64,000 bases of DNA from CAVPDE01 sp964580575. Lineage in GTDB: Bacteria > Desulfobacterota > DSM-4660 > Desulfatiglandales > HGW-15. The notes under the pieces were generated by a model that did no database searches, was not told the DNA's origin, and was given only the letters and a program-made list of their open reading frames with translations. This document shows positions 7,646 to 16,319 of the stretch, piece after piece. The DNA lies in NCBI GenBank assembly GCA_964580575.1, contig CAZOLJ010000012.1, positions 9,586 to 73,585 of the forward strand, given 5' to 3'. Position 1 is the first letter of the stretch; the number at the start of each line of letters is the position of its first letter. Made by a program: the position numbers and the translations under genes.

Positions 7646-8488
7646 TTAAAGGATCTGGACGGTTTCAAGCAGACGGGGCTTTGTTTCAAGAGGCTGGTTC
7701 TTTCTGAGGGCTTTTTCGTAAAGCTCTTTTCCGAGGAGAGCGGCGCCAAGAGCGCCGGTGATCAGGGGTTCCGGGGGCACGAGGATTTCACAATTGAGTT
7801 GTTCAGAAAGGGCCTTCACCAGGCCTTTGTTTTTTCCTCCACCGCCGGTGAGGATGACTTCTTTCTGGAGTTTGAGCCTTTTCACCATCCTGGCCACCCT
7901 GTCTGCCAGAGACCGGTGCACCCCGGCGATCAGATCGGGGATAGGAACGCCTTCGGCAAGCCGAGAGGCCACCTCCTGCTGAGCCCAGATGGTACAGATG
8001 TTGCTGATCTGAGCCGGATGGGTGCTCTGGAGCGACAGATCGCCCATTTGCTCCAACTTCAGGCCCACGGTATCGGCGATCACCTCAACAAAACGGCCGC
8101 TTCCTGCTGCGCACTTGTCGTTCATGATGAAATTGGTGACCCGGCCATGGGTGTCGATCGTAATGGCTTTGCTGTCCTGTCCGCCGATGTCTATGATGGT
8201 TCGAGCCTGCGGGAAGAGGCTGCTGACCCCTTTGGCATGGCAGCTGATCTCTGTGACCTGCTTGTCGGCAAAGGGGACATTGATGCGTCCATACCCGGTG
8301 GATACGATGTAAGTCATGGCGTCAAAGGAGAGGCCTGCTTTGCAAAGGGCTTCCTCCATGACCTTGTTGGCGAGCCTTCTCTGCTCAGGACCGGTGGGGC
8401 CGATGACCGAGGCGATCACCCCGTGTCCGAGGATGACCGCCTTGGTCATGGTGGAACCGATATCAATCCCTGCAGAGTACTGTGTCAT
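7646..8488 (-). CDS. BadF/BadG/BcrA/BcrD-family activase ATPase (canonical HgdC/BcrA-like)
   Basis: A 280-residue ASKHA-fold ATPase. N-terminal phosphate loop AGIDIGSTMTKAV, second motif DIGGQDSK (residues 100-107), [4Fe-4S] ligands C126 (NDKCAAGSG) and C165 (SNICTIWAQ), and adenosine motif LTGGGGKNKGL. Such homodimeric or heterodimeric activators couple ATP hydrolysis to low-potential electron transfer into 2-hydroxyacyl-CoA dehydratases or class I benzoyl-CoA reductases. It lies last in the run that contains the two BcrB/BcrC-like genes, 200 bp downstream of the second. It is shorter than BcrA proper (about 430 residues) and nearer the HgdC/BcrD size. Confidence 0.9.
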   Translation of the reverse strand: MTQYSAGIDIGSTMTKAVILGHGVIASVIGPTGPEQRRLANKVMEEALCKAGLSFDAMTYIVSTGYGRINVPFADKQVTEISCHAKGVSSLFPQARTIIDIGGQDSKAITIDTHGRVTNFIMNDKCAAGSGRFVEVIADTVGLKLEQMGDLSLQSTHPAQISNICTIWAQQEVASRLAEGVPIPDLIAGVHRSLADRVARMVKRLKLQKEVILTGGGGKNKGLVKALSEQLNCEILVPPEPLITGALGAALLGKELYEKALRKNQPLETKPRLLETVQIL

Positions 8489-8552
8489 TTCTCGCTCAAC
8501 TCAAGAACCATTTCCTCACGCCCACTCTCTCTTGCCTTGCTCGGGATCGTTC

Positions 8553-8651
8553 GAGGCACAGAGGTCACAGAGAAGAATTCAGCAGGGTTTCGGACTGCTC
8601 GCACGGAAGCTTCGGTGCGAGCAATTGCAGCCTCTGCGTTCTCTGTGGCTC
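8553..8651. repeat. Word-like repeat with central hairpin between bcrB-like and activase genes
   Basis: Outer words CACAGAGGTCACAGAGAA and TTCTCTGTGG form an imperfect inverted repeat. In the centre CTCGCAC and GTGCGAG (8598-8621) pair perfectly around GAAGCTTC. It may act in RNA processing or partial termination inside the cluster. Confidence 0.6.
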
Positions 8652-8689
8652 TAGTGAGTCCGCTTGGGCGGACGAACGGGTGGTGAAAT

Positions 8690-10084
8690 CTAATCGGCTC
8701 GGTTCTGCCGGATCGACTCCAGAGTCTCGATGAAGGCGTCGATCTTGTTTCTCGTATCCACCTCGGAATAGGACGTGATGTCGATGATGTCGCTCTCCAG
8801 GATCAGAGAGGGGAGTTCCCTGTACGTCTTCTCCTTTTTTCCGTTCGTGACCACGTAAACCGGAATGGGCTTGTAGATCTTTCCCAATTGATGAAGCTGC
8901 CAGATGAGGCCCACGTGCCAGGTCCTGCAAGAGAAAGCTTCGTGCATGACGACACCGTCAATCTTGTAATTCTCGATGAGGCTGATCAGACGTTCCACAT
9001 CCGGTTCCGACCCCGGCCTTTTTCGGGCCTTGTCGTACCAGAAGGTCCAGTAGCCGAGCCATCTCCAGGCGAGATGTTCAATAGGATCTTTGGTTTCAGG
9101 AATGTCCATCTCGTAGAGAGGAGCGACCATGCGGTAAGTGGTTTCTGCAGGGAAGCAGGCTCCTTTGCTGTTGAAATAGTTGAAATCATTGAGAGCAAAC
9201 CACGCAGGCAAACCGCCGCCCCAGAGAAGGCGGTACTTTTCGTTCTCTACCTCGCCCTCCTGTTTGGCGATCTTTTCCTTCAATTCCTTGTTCAAGTTCA
9301 GGAAAAAGCTGTAGGAATCCTGGGTGCCCATCATGAAGTTGATAGGAACCATGGTGTTCATGGCATCTCCGGTGCCCATGGGGCAGGGCACGGCTCTCCG
9401 CAACTCATACGTCTCATGGATCATGTTCCATGTGCGATCGCTCAAATCCACCAGCTCTTTCAACCGATCATAATCCATCTTTTTGCCTGTCTGCTCTTCA
9501 ACAAACTTGACCAGGCCGCGCAGTTCCTTGACGATGTATTTATGGTAGTATCCCCACACATCCCGGTGATCCTGATCCTTCTCGAACAGAGGATAGGGCA
9601 AATCCATGTTGTAGATGGGCACATCCGGCATGTACTGCTGGGAAGCCTGAAACCACTTTGCCCTGGGGTCACAGAGGATCTGGCCTGTGGAGATCATGAA
9701 ATCCGGTTTGGGCATTCCTCCCCAGGGCGCATTGGGGGGCATCTGCCCCTGTTCTTCCCTCCACTGGTCAAAGCCGATCCCGCAGAGTGCATAGGTGCAC
9801 AGGGAACGGGAGAGACCGAGGGATTCCGCTCTCTGGAGAAATCTCTCCGAGTCCCGCTTGGCACCGCAGACACCGGCGAAGTTTTCCGTCCACACGGGCA
9901 GCACGTCCAAGGCCCGCAGGATCTCTTCGTGGTGGCAGACAATAAAGGTGTACGCCAGTTTTTGTTTTCCTTCCGCCTTGGCCCTCACAGCGCCGGCGAT
10001 GAATTCCTTGACCATGGGCCCGATGGAAGCGGCCGCCTGGGTTGCTGTCATTCTTTTTTTCGGTTTCTTTTGCTCTTCAGCCAT
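8690..10084 (-). CDS. Benzoyl-CoA reductase BcrB / 2-hydroxyacyl-CoA dehydratase D-component-like subunit
   Basis: A 464-residue protein starting MAEEQKKPKKRMTATQ, with the family-typical MVKEFIAGAVRAKAEGKQ and CTYALCGIGFDQWREEQG regions. Cysteines at C50, C73, C95 and C100 are candidate [4Fe-4S] ligands. The family contains BcrB/BcrC of class I benzoyl-CoA reductase and HgdA/HgdB-type dehydratase subunits. Start ATG follows GAAGGAGG and lies 21 bp after the stop of the BcrC-like gene, so the two are cotranscribed and probably form the catalytic heterodimer. Substrate options are benzoyl-CoA, another aryl-CoA, or a 2-hydroxyacyl-CoA. The had gene elsewhere in the window supports the aromatic option but does not prove it. 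Confidence 0.85.
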   Translation of the reverse strand: MAEEQKKPKKRMTATQAAASIGPMVKEFIAGAVRAKAEGKQKLAYTFIVCHHEEILRALDVLPVWTENFAGVCGAKRDSERFLQRAESLGLSRSLCTYALCGIGFDQWREEQGQMPPNAPWGGMPKPDFMISTGQILCDPRAKWFQASQQYMPDVPIYNMDLPYPLFEKDQDHRDVWGYYHKYIVKELRGLVKFVEEQTGKKMDYDRLKELVDLSDRTWNMIHETYELRRAVPCPMGTGDAMNTMVPINFMMGTQDSYSFFLNLNKELKEKIAKQEGEVENEKYRLLWGGGLPAWFALNDFNYFNSKGACFPAETTYRMVAPLYEMDIPETKDPIEHLAWRWLGYWTFWYDKARKRPGSEPDVERLISLIENYKIDGVVMHEAFSCRTWHVGLIWQLHQLGKIYKPIPVYVVTNGKKEKTYRELPSLILESDIIDITSYSEVDTRNKIDAFIETLESIRQNRAD

Positions 10085-10105
10085 TGTTCGAACCTCCTTC
10101 CCTGG

Positions 10106-11257
10106 TTAACCGATCATCTCGAGAAAAGCCTGGATTCTCGTTTTCAGTTGGCCGATCGTTCCCGCCGAATAAAGGTCCTCGATGTGAAGGAGCGGGACCT
10201 TGATCGACTCGTAATAGGCCTTTCTTGCCGGGACTTCAAATCCGAAGGGATCGCAGAACTTGTAAACATAAAGAATTGCGCCGTCGACCTTGAAGGTTCT
10301 CGAAAAGTACCCAATGTCGCCGAATCTCGCCTTCATGTCCCCTTCAAAGCTTCCGGCCTTGTTTTCGCGGTAGGTTTTCGGGCAATTGACGCCGGCCAGG
10401 TAACGACGAGCGAGGGCATCCACAGGATCGATCTTTTCGTTCGCCCTGGGCCAGTTGTCCCTGGTTCCATTGCACGTCGTGTCCGCGACAACACTCGCCC
10501 CGCTGTCTTCGACGATTTTGATGAGCTCGATATTGTCCACGCAAGGTCCGTCCAGGAGAATGCGCGGTCCCTTCTTGAGAGGGGGCTCCTTTCTCCGGGA
10601 AAGGGCTGCGAGCACCTCGTCGAAAAGGTCATTGGACTCGGTTATTGGCAAGCTCGAACCCACCGTGAGAACCTTGGTGAGCTCCACCCCAGAAATCATG
10701 GGGGGATTGGATTTTTTGAAGTCATAAAGCGCTCTCGCCTTGTTGCGGTTTTCGTTGTGCAACCGGATGGCCTTGGCCAGGTCGGCATCCGTAATGGCCT
10801 TTCCCGTGAACTTCTCAAGGCTCTTTTTGTAGGCTTTCAGCTCATCCTCAAAAAACTCGAATGAGGATTCCTTGACGACCGAGGGCGTGTTCACGAAATG
10901 GAAGTAGGGGAGATTCAGGGAATAGTTCCAGGTGCTGTAGCTCCGCACCATGCTGTCACAGCCGTGAGGAATGACCATCCCAGAAAGGAAATCGTACTTG
11001 CCCTTCACGGCAAGGTCGAAACAGCTTCGGATAAAAGGGCACACGATGGTTTCCATCAAGGTGTCGCCCTTGGTGATGGGCTCGCGGATGTCTCCTCTCA
11101 CGCGAAAAGGAACACACCCTGCCGCGGTGATGATCTCTAAGGGAACAAAGGAGCAGATGTAACCGATCACCCTCTGCCCCTGATTCTTGAGCTCCCTTGC
11201 CCTTGTGCCATAGTTCACGTACTGGTCTTCAACCTTTGCAAAAACATCATCCTTCAT
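10106..11257 (-). CDS. Benzoyl-CoA reductase BcrC / 2-hydroxyacyl-CoA dehydratase-like subunit
   Basis: A 383-residue protein, the size of BcrC (about 380). Family features are GYICSFVPLEIITAAGCVPFRVRG near the N-terminus (given in two parts in reality by the motif SFVPLEIITAAG), CPFIRSCFD, PHGCDSMVR and the late YKFCDPFGFEVPARK motif. The cysteines in these motifs are the likely [4Fe-4S] ligands. Start ATG follows AAAAGGAGAAG. It is the first gene of the bcrC-bcrB-activase run, preceded by 265 bp holding two hairpins and then tetR. It probably pairs with the BcrB-like protein and takes electrons from one or both activases of this locus. Confidence 0.84.
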   Translation of the reverse strand: MKDDVFAKVEDQYVNYGTRARELKNQGQRVIGYICSFVPLEIITAAGCVPFRVRGDIREPITKGDTLMETIVCPFIRSCFDLAVKGKYDFLSGMVIPHGCDSMVRSYSTWNYSLNLPYFHFVNTPSVVKESSFEFFEDELKAYKKSLEKFTGKAITDADLAKAIRLHNENRNKARALYDFKKSNPPMISGVELTKVLTVGSSLPITESNDLFDEVLAALSRRKEPPLKKGPRILLDGPCVDNIELIKIVEDSGASVVADTTCNGTRDNWPRANEKIDPVDALARRYLAGVNCPKTYRENKAGSFEGDMKARFGDIGYFSRTFKVDGAILYVYKFCDPFGFEVPARKAYYESIKVPLLHIEDLYSAGTIGQLKTRIQAFLEMIG

Positions 11258-11522
11258 CTGCTTCTTCTCCTTTTCAAAGTCTGATGGTCATGCACGCTTC
11301 ACCCGCCTCCGCAGGAAACCACGGGCTCCTGACCTTGGAGGAATGCGGGTGTCCTCCGAAGCCTTGGCGAAGGAGGACTGGAGCTTCGGCGGGTTACGCC
11401 GCACCAGAGGTGCCACGGGCTCCTCGCCCGTGGGGCTCCACTTGGATTGCCTCTCCAACGGTCTCGTAATGAGTGCACCTCCTTTTACAATCGTTCATCG
11501 CGCCTTCGTCGTTCCTCAAGAT
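11258..11522. repeat. Hairpin-rich spacer between tetR and the bcrC-like gene
   Basis: No gene. Two clear stem-loops: GTCCTCC...GGAGGAC (11351-11378) and CCACGGGC-TCCTC-GCCCGTGG (11413-11433). Either could attenuate read-through from tetR on the minus strand. No clear T-tract follows. Confidence 0.55.
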
Positions 11523-12170
11523 CTACCGGAGACCCAGTCCGCTGAGGATGAAGGCGGTCATTGCGTTCAGCTGAGGGTCCCCCACCTTTTGTTTGAGGTT
11601 CCATCCTCTCAATGGGAGAAAGAGCATCAGGTAAGAGAGAAGATTGGCCAGAAAATCGACATCTCTCTTGATTCGCTTGGATGCGGTGACGTCTTTCAGA
11701 AGACGGCGCCAGAAACCGACGACATTTTTGTCGTCCATCTCCAAAACCACCTGAAGATGGAGCTTGCCCAGGTACTTCGTCTCCGTGTAGAGAAAAAGGA
11801 AAAGGTCCTTGTTCTTGAGGGCAAACCCTAGAGTGAGCCGCACCGCCCTGGTCAATCTCTCCATGGGGTCTTTGATCTCTTCGACGCCCGACTTAACCAG
11901 GTGCTCATACCACAGCATCTGCATCTGCTTGTAGGTCAGAAAGAGCACATCGTCCTTGGAAGAGATGTAGTGATAGAGCTGTCCCATGGACATCCCGGAG
12001 GCCAACGCTATCTCCCGAATGGTCGTACGATGGTATCCCTTTTTGAAGAAGAGGCCGCAGGCGGCGTTGACGATCTGCTGGTGCTTGGAATCGATGAGAT
12101 CGACGTCCTTCGCCGAGGACGGAACCAGGTCGTCTCTCATGGTCTGATGGATGGGTTTCCTCATCGGCAT
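11523..12170 (-). CDS. TetR-family transcriptional regulator
   Basis: About 215 residues. The helix-turn-helix is in IVNAACGLFFKKGYHRTTI followed by EIALASGMSMGQLYHYISSK, the standard TetR N-terminal domain, with an all-helical ligand/dimer domain behind it. The frame is open to 12269, but the promoter at 12225-12253 lies inside that extension, so a start at ATG 12170 (or 12164) downstream of GGGAAAG is preferred. It sits between a BcrD-like gene and the bcrC-bcrB-activase run on the same strand and is the obvious candidate regulator of both, probably responding to a CoA ester. That function is inferred from position. Confidence 0.85.
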   Translation of the reverse strand: MPMRKPIHQTMRDDLVPSSAKDVDLIDSKHQQIVNAACGLFFKKGYHRTTIREIALASGMSMGQLYHYISSKDDVLFLTYKQMQMLWYEHLVKSGVEEIKDPMERLTRAVRLTLGFALKNKDLFLFLYTETKYLGKLHLQVVLEMDDKNVVGFWRRLLKDVTASKRIKRDVDFLANLLSYLMLFLPLRGWNLKQKVGDPQLNAMTAFILSGLGLR

Positions 12171-12224
12171 AGGCTTTCCCAGTCTTTCAAAGAAAAGGGC
12201 TTCCATAGAGCAAGCGCTCGATTC

Positions 12225-12253
12225 ATATAAGCAGGTTTGGTGCTGTCTGTCAA
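12225..12253 (-). promoter_or_regulatory. Sigma-70-type promoter of tetR
   Basis: Minus strand: TTGACA (12248-12253), 17-bp spacer, TTATAT (12225-12230). Just downstream GAGCGCTTGCTC (imperfect dyad, around 12209-12220) may be the TetR operator. Confidence 0.65.
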
Positions 12254-12300
12254 GGAAATTGCGCTCCAAATCCCCCCTTTGAGGCTGTCCGACAACCCTA

Positions 12301-12418
12301 AAATTCCCTCCCCCTTGACCTGGGGAGGGTCAGGGTGGGGGTGGATAAGATGCCTTGTATTCTTAGACCTTTCTAATTTCCCCTCCCCTTTATCCCCCCA
12401 CCAAGGGAGGGGAGAGTG
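12301..12418. repeat. C-rich/G-rich inverted repeat (family of four loci)
   Basis: CCCTCCCCCTTGACCTGGGGAGGG near the left edge and CCCCTCCCC...GGGAGGGG at the right each form a hairpin and can also pair with each other. The same design recurs at 21311, 53985 and 58266. It lies between the BcrD-like gene and tetR. Confidence 0.65.
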
Positions 12419-12487
12419 GATATTGGAAAGGCTTGATGGGGGGATTCGGACAGGAGCTTGCGACACCTTCTGAGTGGGCGTGGTGGT

Positions 12488-13264
12488 CTAAGAACGGACA
12501 CTTTCCGATGCGATGAGAGCTGCTCCTAGGGCAGCGGTCATGTGGGGGTCAGGGGGGACGAGGATGGGGAAACCGTTTATGGCTTCGAGGGCTTTCACAA
12601 GCCCCTCATTCCTGGCTCCGCCTCCCACGAGGGCATAGTCTTTCTCGATTCCGAGGCGCACAGCCAGGGCGTTGAATTGCGCTGCAAGCGCCCTGTGAAT
12701 GCCTGCCAGGAGATCTTCTTTGGTCACACCTTCCGCAATTCTTGAAACCGCTTCGGATTCGGCAAACACCGCGCACCCCGTGTTGAATTCCACCCGCTTC
12801 CTTGATTTCAGGGAGAGGTCCCCCAGGTCTTCGACCTTCAGCTGGAGGACTTTAGCAGCGACCTTGAGGATCCTGGCGCTTCCGCCCGCGCACTTGCCGC
12901 TGAGCAGGAAATTCTGAAGGTTTCCCTTCTCATCCACCCTGAAAGCCTTACTGTAGAGATCACCGGCATCGACGGCGGTCCTGACGGTAGGGCAGAGGTG
13001 AATGACGCCTTTGGCATGACAGGAGATATCCGTGAGGATGGAATCCGAGTAGCTTACCGACTTCGAGCCAAACCCTGTGGCCACCGTGTAGGAAATACTC
13101 TTTGCCGGGACACGGGCTCTGGAGAGAAGGTCCTCCCGGATCCGGTCGGCGGTGAGTTTGAAGTCTCCCCCTGAGGGAAACTCAACGTGAGCAAGTATTT
13201 TTTTACCCGCCAGCAGCACACCCTTTGCAGAAGCAGAGCCCATATCAATGCCAAGAAAAAACAT
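12488..13264 (-). CDS. BcrD-like activase ATPase with altered nucleotide-site motif
   Basis: A 258-residue BadF/BadG/BcrA/BcrD-family protein (first motif FFLGIDMGSASAKGV). Probable [4Fe-4S] ligands are C125 (SGKCAGGSA) and C164 (NTGCAVFAE). Where canonical activases have DIGGQDSK it has DAGDLYSK (residues 99-106). From memory BcrD of class I benzoyl-CoA reductase is similarly divergent at this site, so this looks like the BcrD-type partner of the canonical activase at 7646-8488. ATG 13264 was chosen; an in-frame TTG at 13288 is possible. It is separated from the other subunits by tetR. Confidence 0.84.
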   Translation of the reverse strand: MFFLGIDMGSASAKGVLLAGKKILAHVEFPSGGDFKLTADRIREDLLSRARVPAKSISYTVATGFGSKSVSYSDSILTDISCHAKGVIHLCPTVRTAVDAGDLYSKAFRVDEKGNLQNFLLSGKCAGGSARILKVAAKVLQLKVEDLGDLSLKSRKRVEFNTGCAVFAESEAVSRIAEGVTKEDLLAGIHRALAAQFNALAVRLGIEKDYALVGGGARNEGLVKALEAINGFPILVPPDPHMTAALGAALIASESVRS

Positions 13265-13288
13265 GCGTGCCTGGAGACCTCCTGTCAA

Positions 13289-13691
13289 CGTGATCTGCGT
13301 TTTTACTCAGTATCTGTGCAAGAGCCGAGATTCCTGGAGTATTGGAGCGGCGAACATGGTCATAGATGGCGGTATAATTCAATACTGTTCATTTAATGAT
13401 ACGAGGAGTGCAAGTACAAGGCTAGCGCGATCACGTAGTAAACCACCCCATGGGCTGGAAGGTCCCTTTGTCGAATGCTCTCCTTGCCTGTACTGGCCAA
13501 AACCGATTTCACTTTACATGAATTTCTTTCAAGTGATCCGTATTGAGGTTAGTGGAGGATCATCATGCAAAAAGCGTATCTCAAGTGGGGGACAAAGTCC
13601 ATTGATTAATAGGCCTGGACCTCGGTGTCTGCCTCCTTGTGCTCAATAACGGGGACACATACCAAGAGCAGTGGATAACCAAAACAAAAAA
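13289..13691. other. Gene-free stretch between the activase and TPR genes
   Basis: About 400 bases with no convincing gene on either strand. It contains scattered short words (GGGGACA, GGAGTATTGGAG) of the kind seen in the word-like arrays. The only strong signal is the promoter at its right end. Confidence 0.4.
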
Positions 13692-13720
13692 TTGACTTCA
13701 ATTCGCTTAGCCAGTATAAT
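13692..13720 (+). promoter_or_regulatory. Strong sigma-70-type promoter of the TPR lipoprotein gene
   Basis: TTGACT (13692-13697), 17-bp spacer, perfect TATAAT (13715-13720). Transcription would begin near 13727, leaving a leader of about 225 nt before the ATG at 13954. Confidence 0.8.
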
Positions 13721-13953
13721 AATAGGTTAAATATTTGTGCACTAACCTTGGTGCAGCTTTTCGGATTTCGCTTTTCCTGACTGAAGCGGCTACGCGAATG
13801 CAGGGGATTGGAATTCGGGCCTGGTATGCTGTGAGGCGGCCGAGTGGCCCGGAGTTTGCTGGTGCCTTTGGTTTATCACGTAGGCCGGTGTCCGTCGGGG
13901 GAAGACCAGACTCCGTCAAGATCAGCAATCGCACACAGAGGAGAGGGGGATCA

Positions 13954-16269
13954 ATGAGGCAGGACAATAAACACAAACGGTTCTTTGTTTGCTTTGTCGG
14001 GGTCATGCTGGTTTCTTTCGCTCTGCTTTTTGCGAACGGGTGCGCCAGCAAAGAGGAAAAAAAAGCGAACCATTTCAAAAAGGCGAAGGAATACATCGCG
14101 AAGAATGAGCTCAAGAAGGCGGTCATCGAGCTCAAGAACGTGGTTCAGCTCGATCCCAAAGATGACGCCGCCTATCTGGAGTTGGGGGAAGCGTATCTGA
14201 AGCTGAAAGAGGCGAGGGAAGCTTTTCAAGCATACACCCAGGCGGTTTCGGCCAACCCTGACAATCTCAAGGCTCAGCTCAAATTGGGTCAGATGCTCCT
14301 GCTGGGGAGACAGACGGATGAAGCGAAAAAGAAGGCCGAGCTGATTCTCGCCAAGACCCCCGACGATGTGGAGGCGCTGAGCCTCCTATCCGGCGTCCAG
14401 GTTCAGGAAAGAGACGTGGACGGCGCGATCAAGACGCTCGAAAAGGCGGCTTCCTTGAATCCAAACCATTTCAACACCCAGTTCGCCCTTGGCCGACTGC
14501 TGCTCCTGAAAGGAGAACAGGCCAAAGCAGAAGAAGCTTATCTCAAGGCCATCGCACTGGATCCTGCCTCGGGTGTTCCTTACATCGAGCTGTCGCGCAT
14601 CTATGCCGGCAAAGGGGAGTGGGACAAAGCCGAAGCGGAGCTCAAGAGGATGATCCAGGCATCAGGGTCAACCTATGAGACCCTTCACGTGCTGGCCCTT
14701 TTTTATGAGAGCACGAAGAAGATCGAGGAGGCGGAGAAAACCTATCTCAAGGCCGTGGAGGCTGCACCTCAAGGGGACGTGACACCCCTGATGAACCTCG
14801 CGGCTTACTATGCTCGGATGAAATCCTATGACCGTGCGCTGGAAGCCATGCACAAGGCGGCGGATATCAAGAAGGATGATCCGAACGTGCTGGTCAACAT
14901 GGCCGAACTCCAGTTTGACTTCAACAAGGTCAAAGAAGCGGAAGCCACGGTGGACAAGGTGCTCGAAAGAGAAAAGGGCCACGTGGAAGCCAACCTTCTC
15001 AAGGGCAGGATCTTTCTGACGAGAAGGGATTTCGGGAGCGCCCTTGAAAGGTTTGACGTGGTGGTGAGAGAGAGTCCGCGAAATTCCATGACCTACTACT
15101 TCAGGGGGTTGTCTTACATTGGAAAAGGCGATCCCAAAATGGGCCGGCAGGATCTTTTGAAAGCGGTGGAATTCAATCCCGGACTTCTGGATGCGAGGCT
15201 CATTCTTGCGGAGTTCTACCTCAGTGAGCGGAATGCCGATCTTGCCCGGCAGCAGATCGATGCTTCGGTGAAAATCGCCCCCCGAAACACCCGTGTTCTG
15301 ATGCACCAGGCGAGCCTGAAAGTTCTTGAAAGGGATATGAAAGGGGCCGAGGAGATTTACGGCAGGATCATACAGGCGGATGCCGATTATGCGCCTGCCT
15401 ACATTCAGCTGGGGCTCATTTACAACCTGACGAACCGTCAGCCTGAGGCTCTCAAGTCTTTCAACAAGGCCCTTGCTCTCAATCCCCAGCAGACCGACGC
15501 CCTGGCTCTGATCGTGGGGCTCAGTGTGCGCGACAAGAAATACGACGAGGCCCTGAAAGCCTGTGAGGACCACAAGAAGAAGGTCGCCGATTCGCCGGCA
15601 AGCCTTTCACTCATTGAGTACCTGGAGGGGAACATCTTCCTGGCGAAGAAGGATTCGAAAGCTGCGCAGGAGCATTTCAAGAAAGCGATCGACACGGAAC
15701 CCAACAATCCTGCCGCCTACGTGGCTTTGGCCGAGATTTATGCCAGGGAAAAGCGGTTCGACGAGGCGATCAAGGAGTATGAGAGTGTGATTGCCAAGAA
15801 CCCTAGGTATCTCGCAGGGTACATGGCCATGGGAACGATTTACGACCAGAAGGGGGAGGGCCAGAAGGCGGAAACCTACTACCGAAAAGCCCTGGACATC
15901 AAAAAGGACTTTGGTCCGGCCGCGAACAACCTCGCATGGAACCTTGCAGAGAGGGGCGGGAACATCGACGAGGCCCTGACCTTCGCGCAAATTGCTAAAG
16001 AACAACTGCCCACCAGTGCGGCGGTCATGGACACCTTGGGATACATCTACTATCTGAAGGGCAGCTACCTGAACGCGATTGCGGAGTTCCATGACAGCCT
16101 TGCCAGGGATCCGGGGAACCCAGTGATCAACCATCACATGGGGCTCGCCCAGTACAAGAACAATGACAAAGGAAAGGCCAAGGACTATTTTGAAAAGGCC
16201 CTGCAGCTGGACCCCAACTACAAAGGAGCCGACGACGCCCGAAGGCTTTTGAAAGAAATCAGTGGCTGA
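13954..16269 (+). CDS. TPR-repeat lipoprotein (PrsT-like)
   Basis: A 771-residue exported protein made almost entirely of tetratricopeptide repeats. ATG 13954 follows GGAGAGGGGG and gives a good lipoprotein signal (MRQDNKHKRFF, hydrophobic core, lipobox FANGC), so it is probably membrane-anchored in the periplasm or outer membrane. Repeats such as AYLELGEAYLKLKEAREAFQ and YAPAYIQLGLIYNLTNRQPE run to the C-terminus. The architecture resembles TPR lipoproteins of exopolysaccharide/PEP-CTERM loci (PrsT), but no exosortase or PEP-CTERM protein is visible. It begins a + strand run with two-component genes and an outer-membrane protein, which suggests a scaffold role in surface assembly. Confidence 0.85.
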   Translation: MRQDNKHKRFFVCFVGVMLVSFALLFANGCASKEEKKANHFKKAKEYIAKNELKKAVIELKNVVQLDPKDDAAYLELGEAYLKLKEAREAFQAYTQAVSANPDNLKAQLKLGQMLLLGRQTDEAKKKAELILAKTPDDVEALSLLSGVQVQERDVDGAIKTLEKAASLNPNHFNTQFALGRLLLLKGEQAKAEEAYLKAIALDPASGVPYIELSRIYAGKGEWDKAEAELKRMIQASGSTYETLHVLALFYESTKKIEEAEKTYLKAVEAAPQGDVTPLMNLAAYYARMKSYDRALEAMHKAADIKKDDPNVLVNMAELQFDFNKVKEAEATVDKVLEREKGHVEANLLKGRIFLTRRDFGSALERFDVVVRESPRNSMTYYFRGLSYIGKGDPKMGRQDLLKAVEFNPGLLDARLILAEFYLSERNADLARQQIDASVKIAPRNTRVLMHQASLKVLERDMKGAEEIYGRIIQADADYAPAYIQLGLIYNLTNRQPEALKSFNKALALNPQQTDALALIVGLSVRDKKYDEALKACEDHKKKVADSPASLSLIEYLEGNIFLAKKDSKAAQEHFKKAIDTEPNNPAAYVALAEIYAREKRFDEAIKEYESVIAKNPRYLAGYMAMGTIYDQKGEGQKAETYYRKALDIKKDFGPAANNLAWNLAERGGNIDEALTFAQIAKEQLPTSAAVMDTLGYIYYLKGSYLNAIAEFHDSLARDPGNPVINHHMGLAQYKNNDKGKAKDYFEKALQLDPNYKGADDARRLLKEISG

Positions 16270-16319
16270 CCGCCGAGGGAGGATCGCTCCGCTTGAGGGA
16301 ACAACCAAAGAAAGGATCT

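Noticed and set aside
8888..10864. A 658-codon open frame on the + strand opposite the bcrB/bcrC-like genes
   Set aside because: It is antisense to two clear family members with good start sites; its translation has no recognisable domain and spans both genes, as expected of a GC-rich shadow frame.
12171..12269. N-terminal extension of the TetR protein
   Set aside because: A near-consensus promoter lies inside the extension, so its codons would not be transcribed from that promoter.
13248..13649. Possible 133-residue gene in the gap before the TPR gene
   Set aside because: No ribosome-binding site, unlikely composition, and it runs through repeat-like words.
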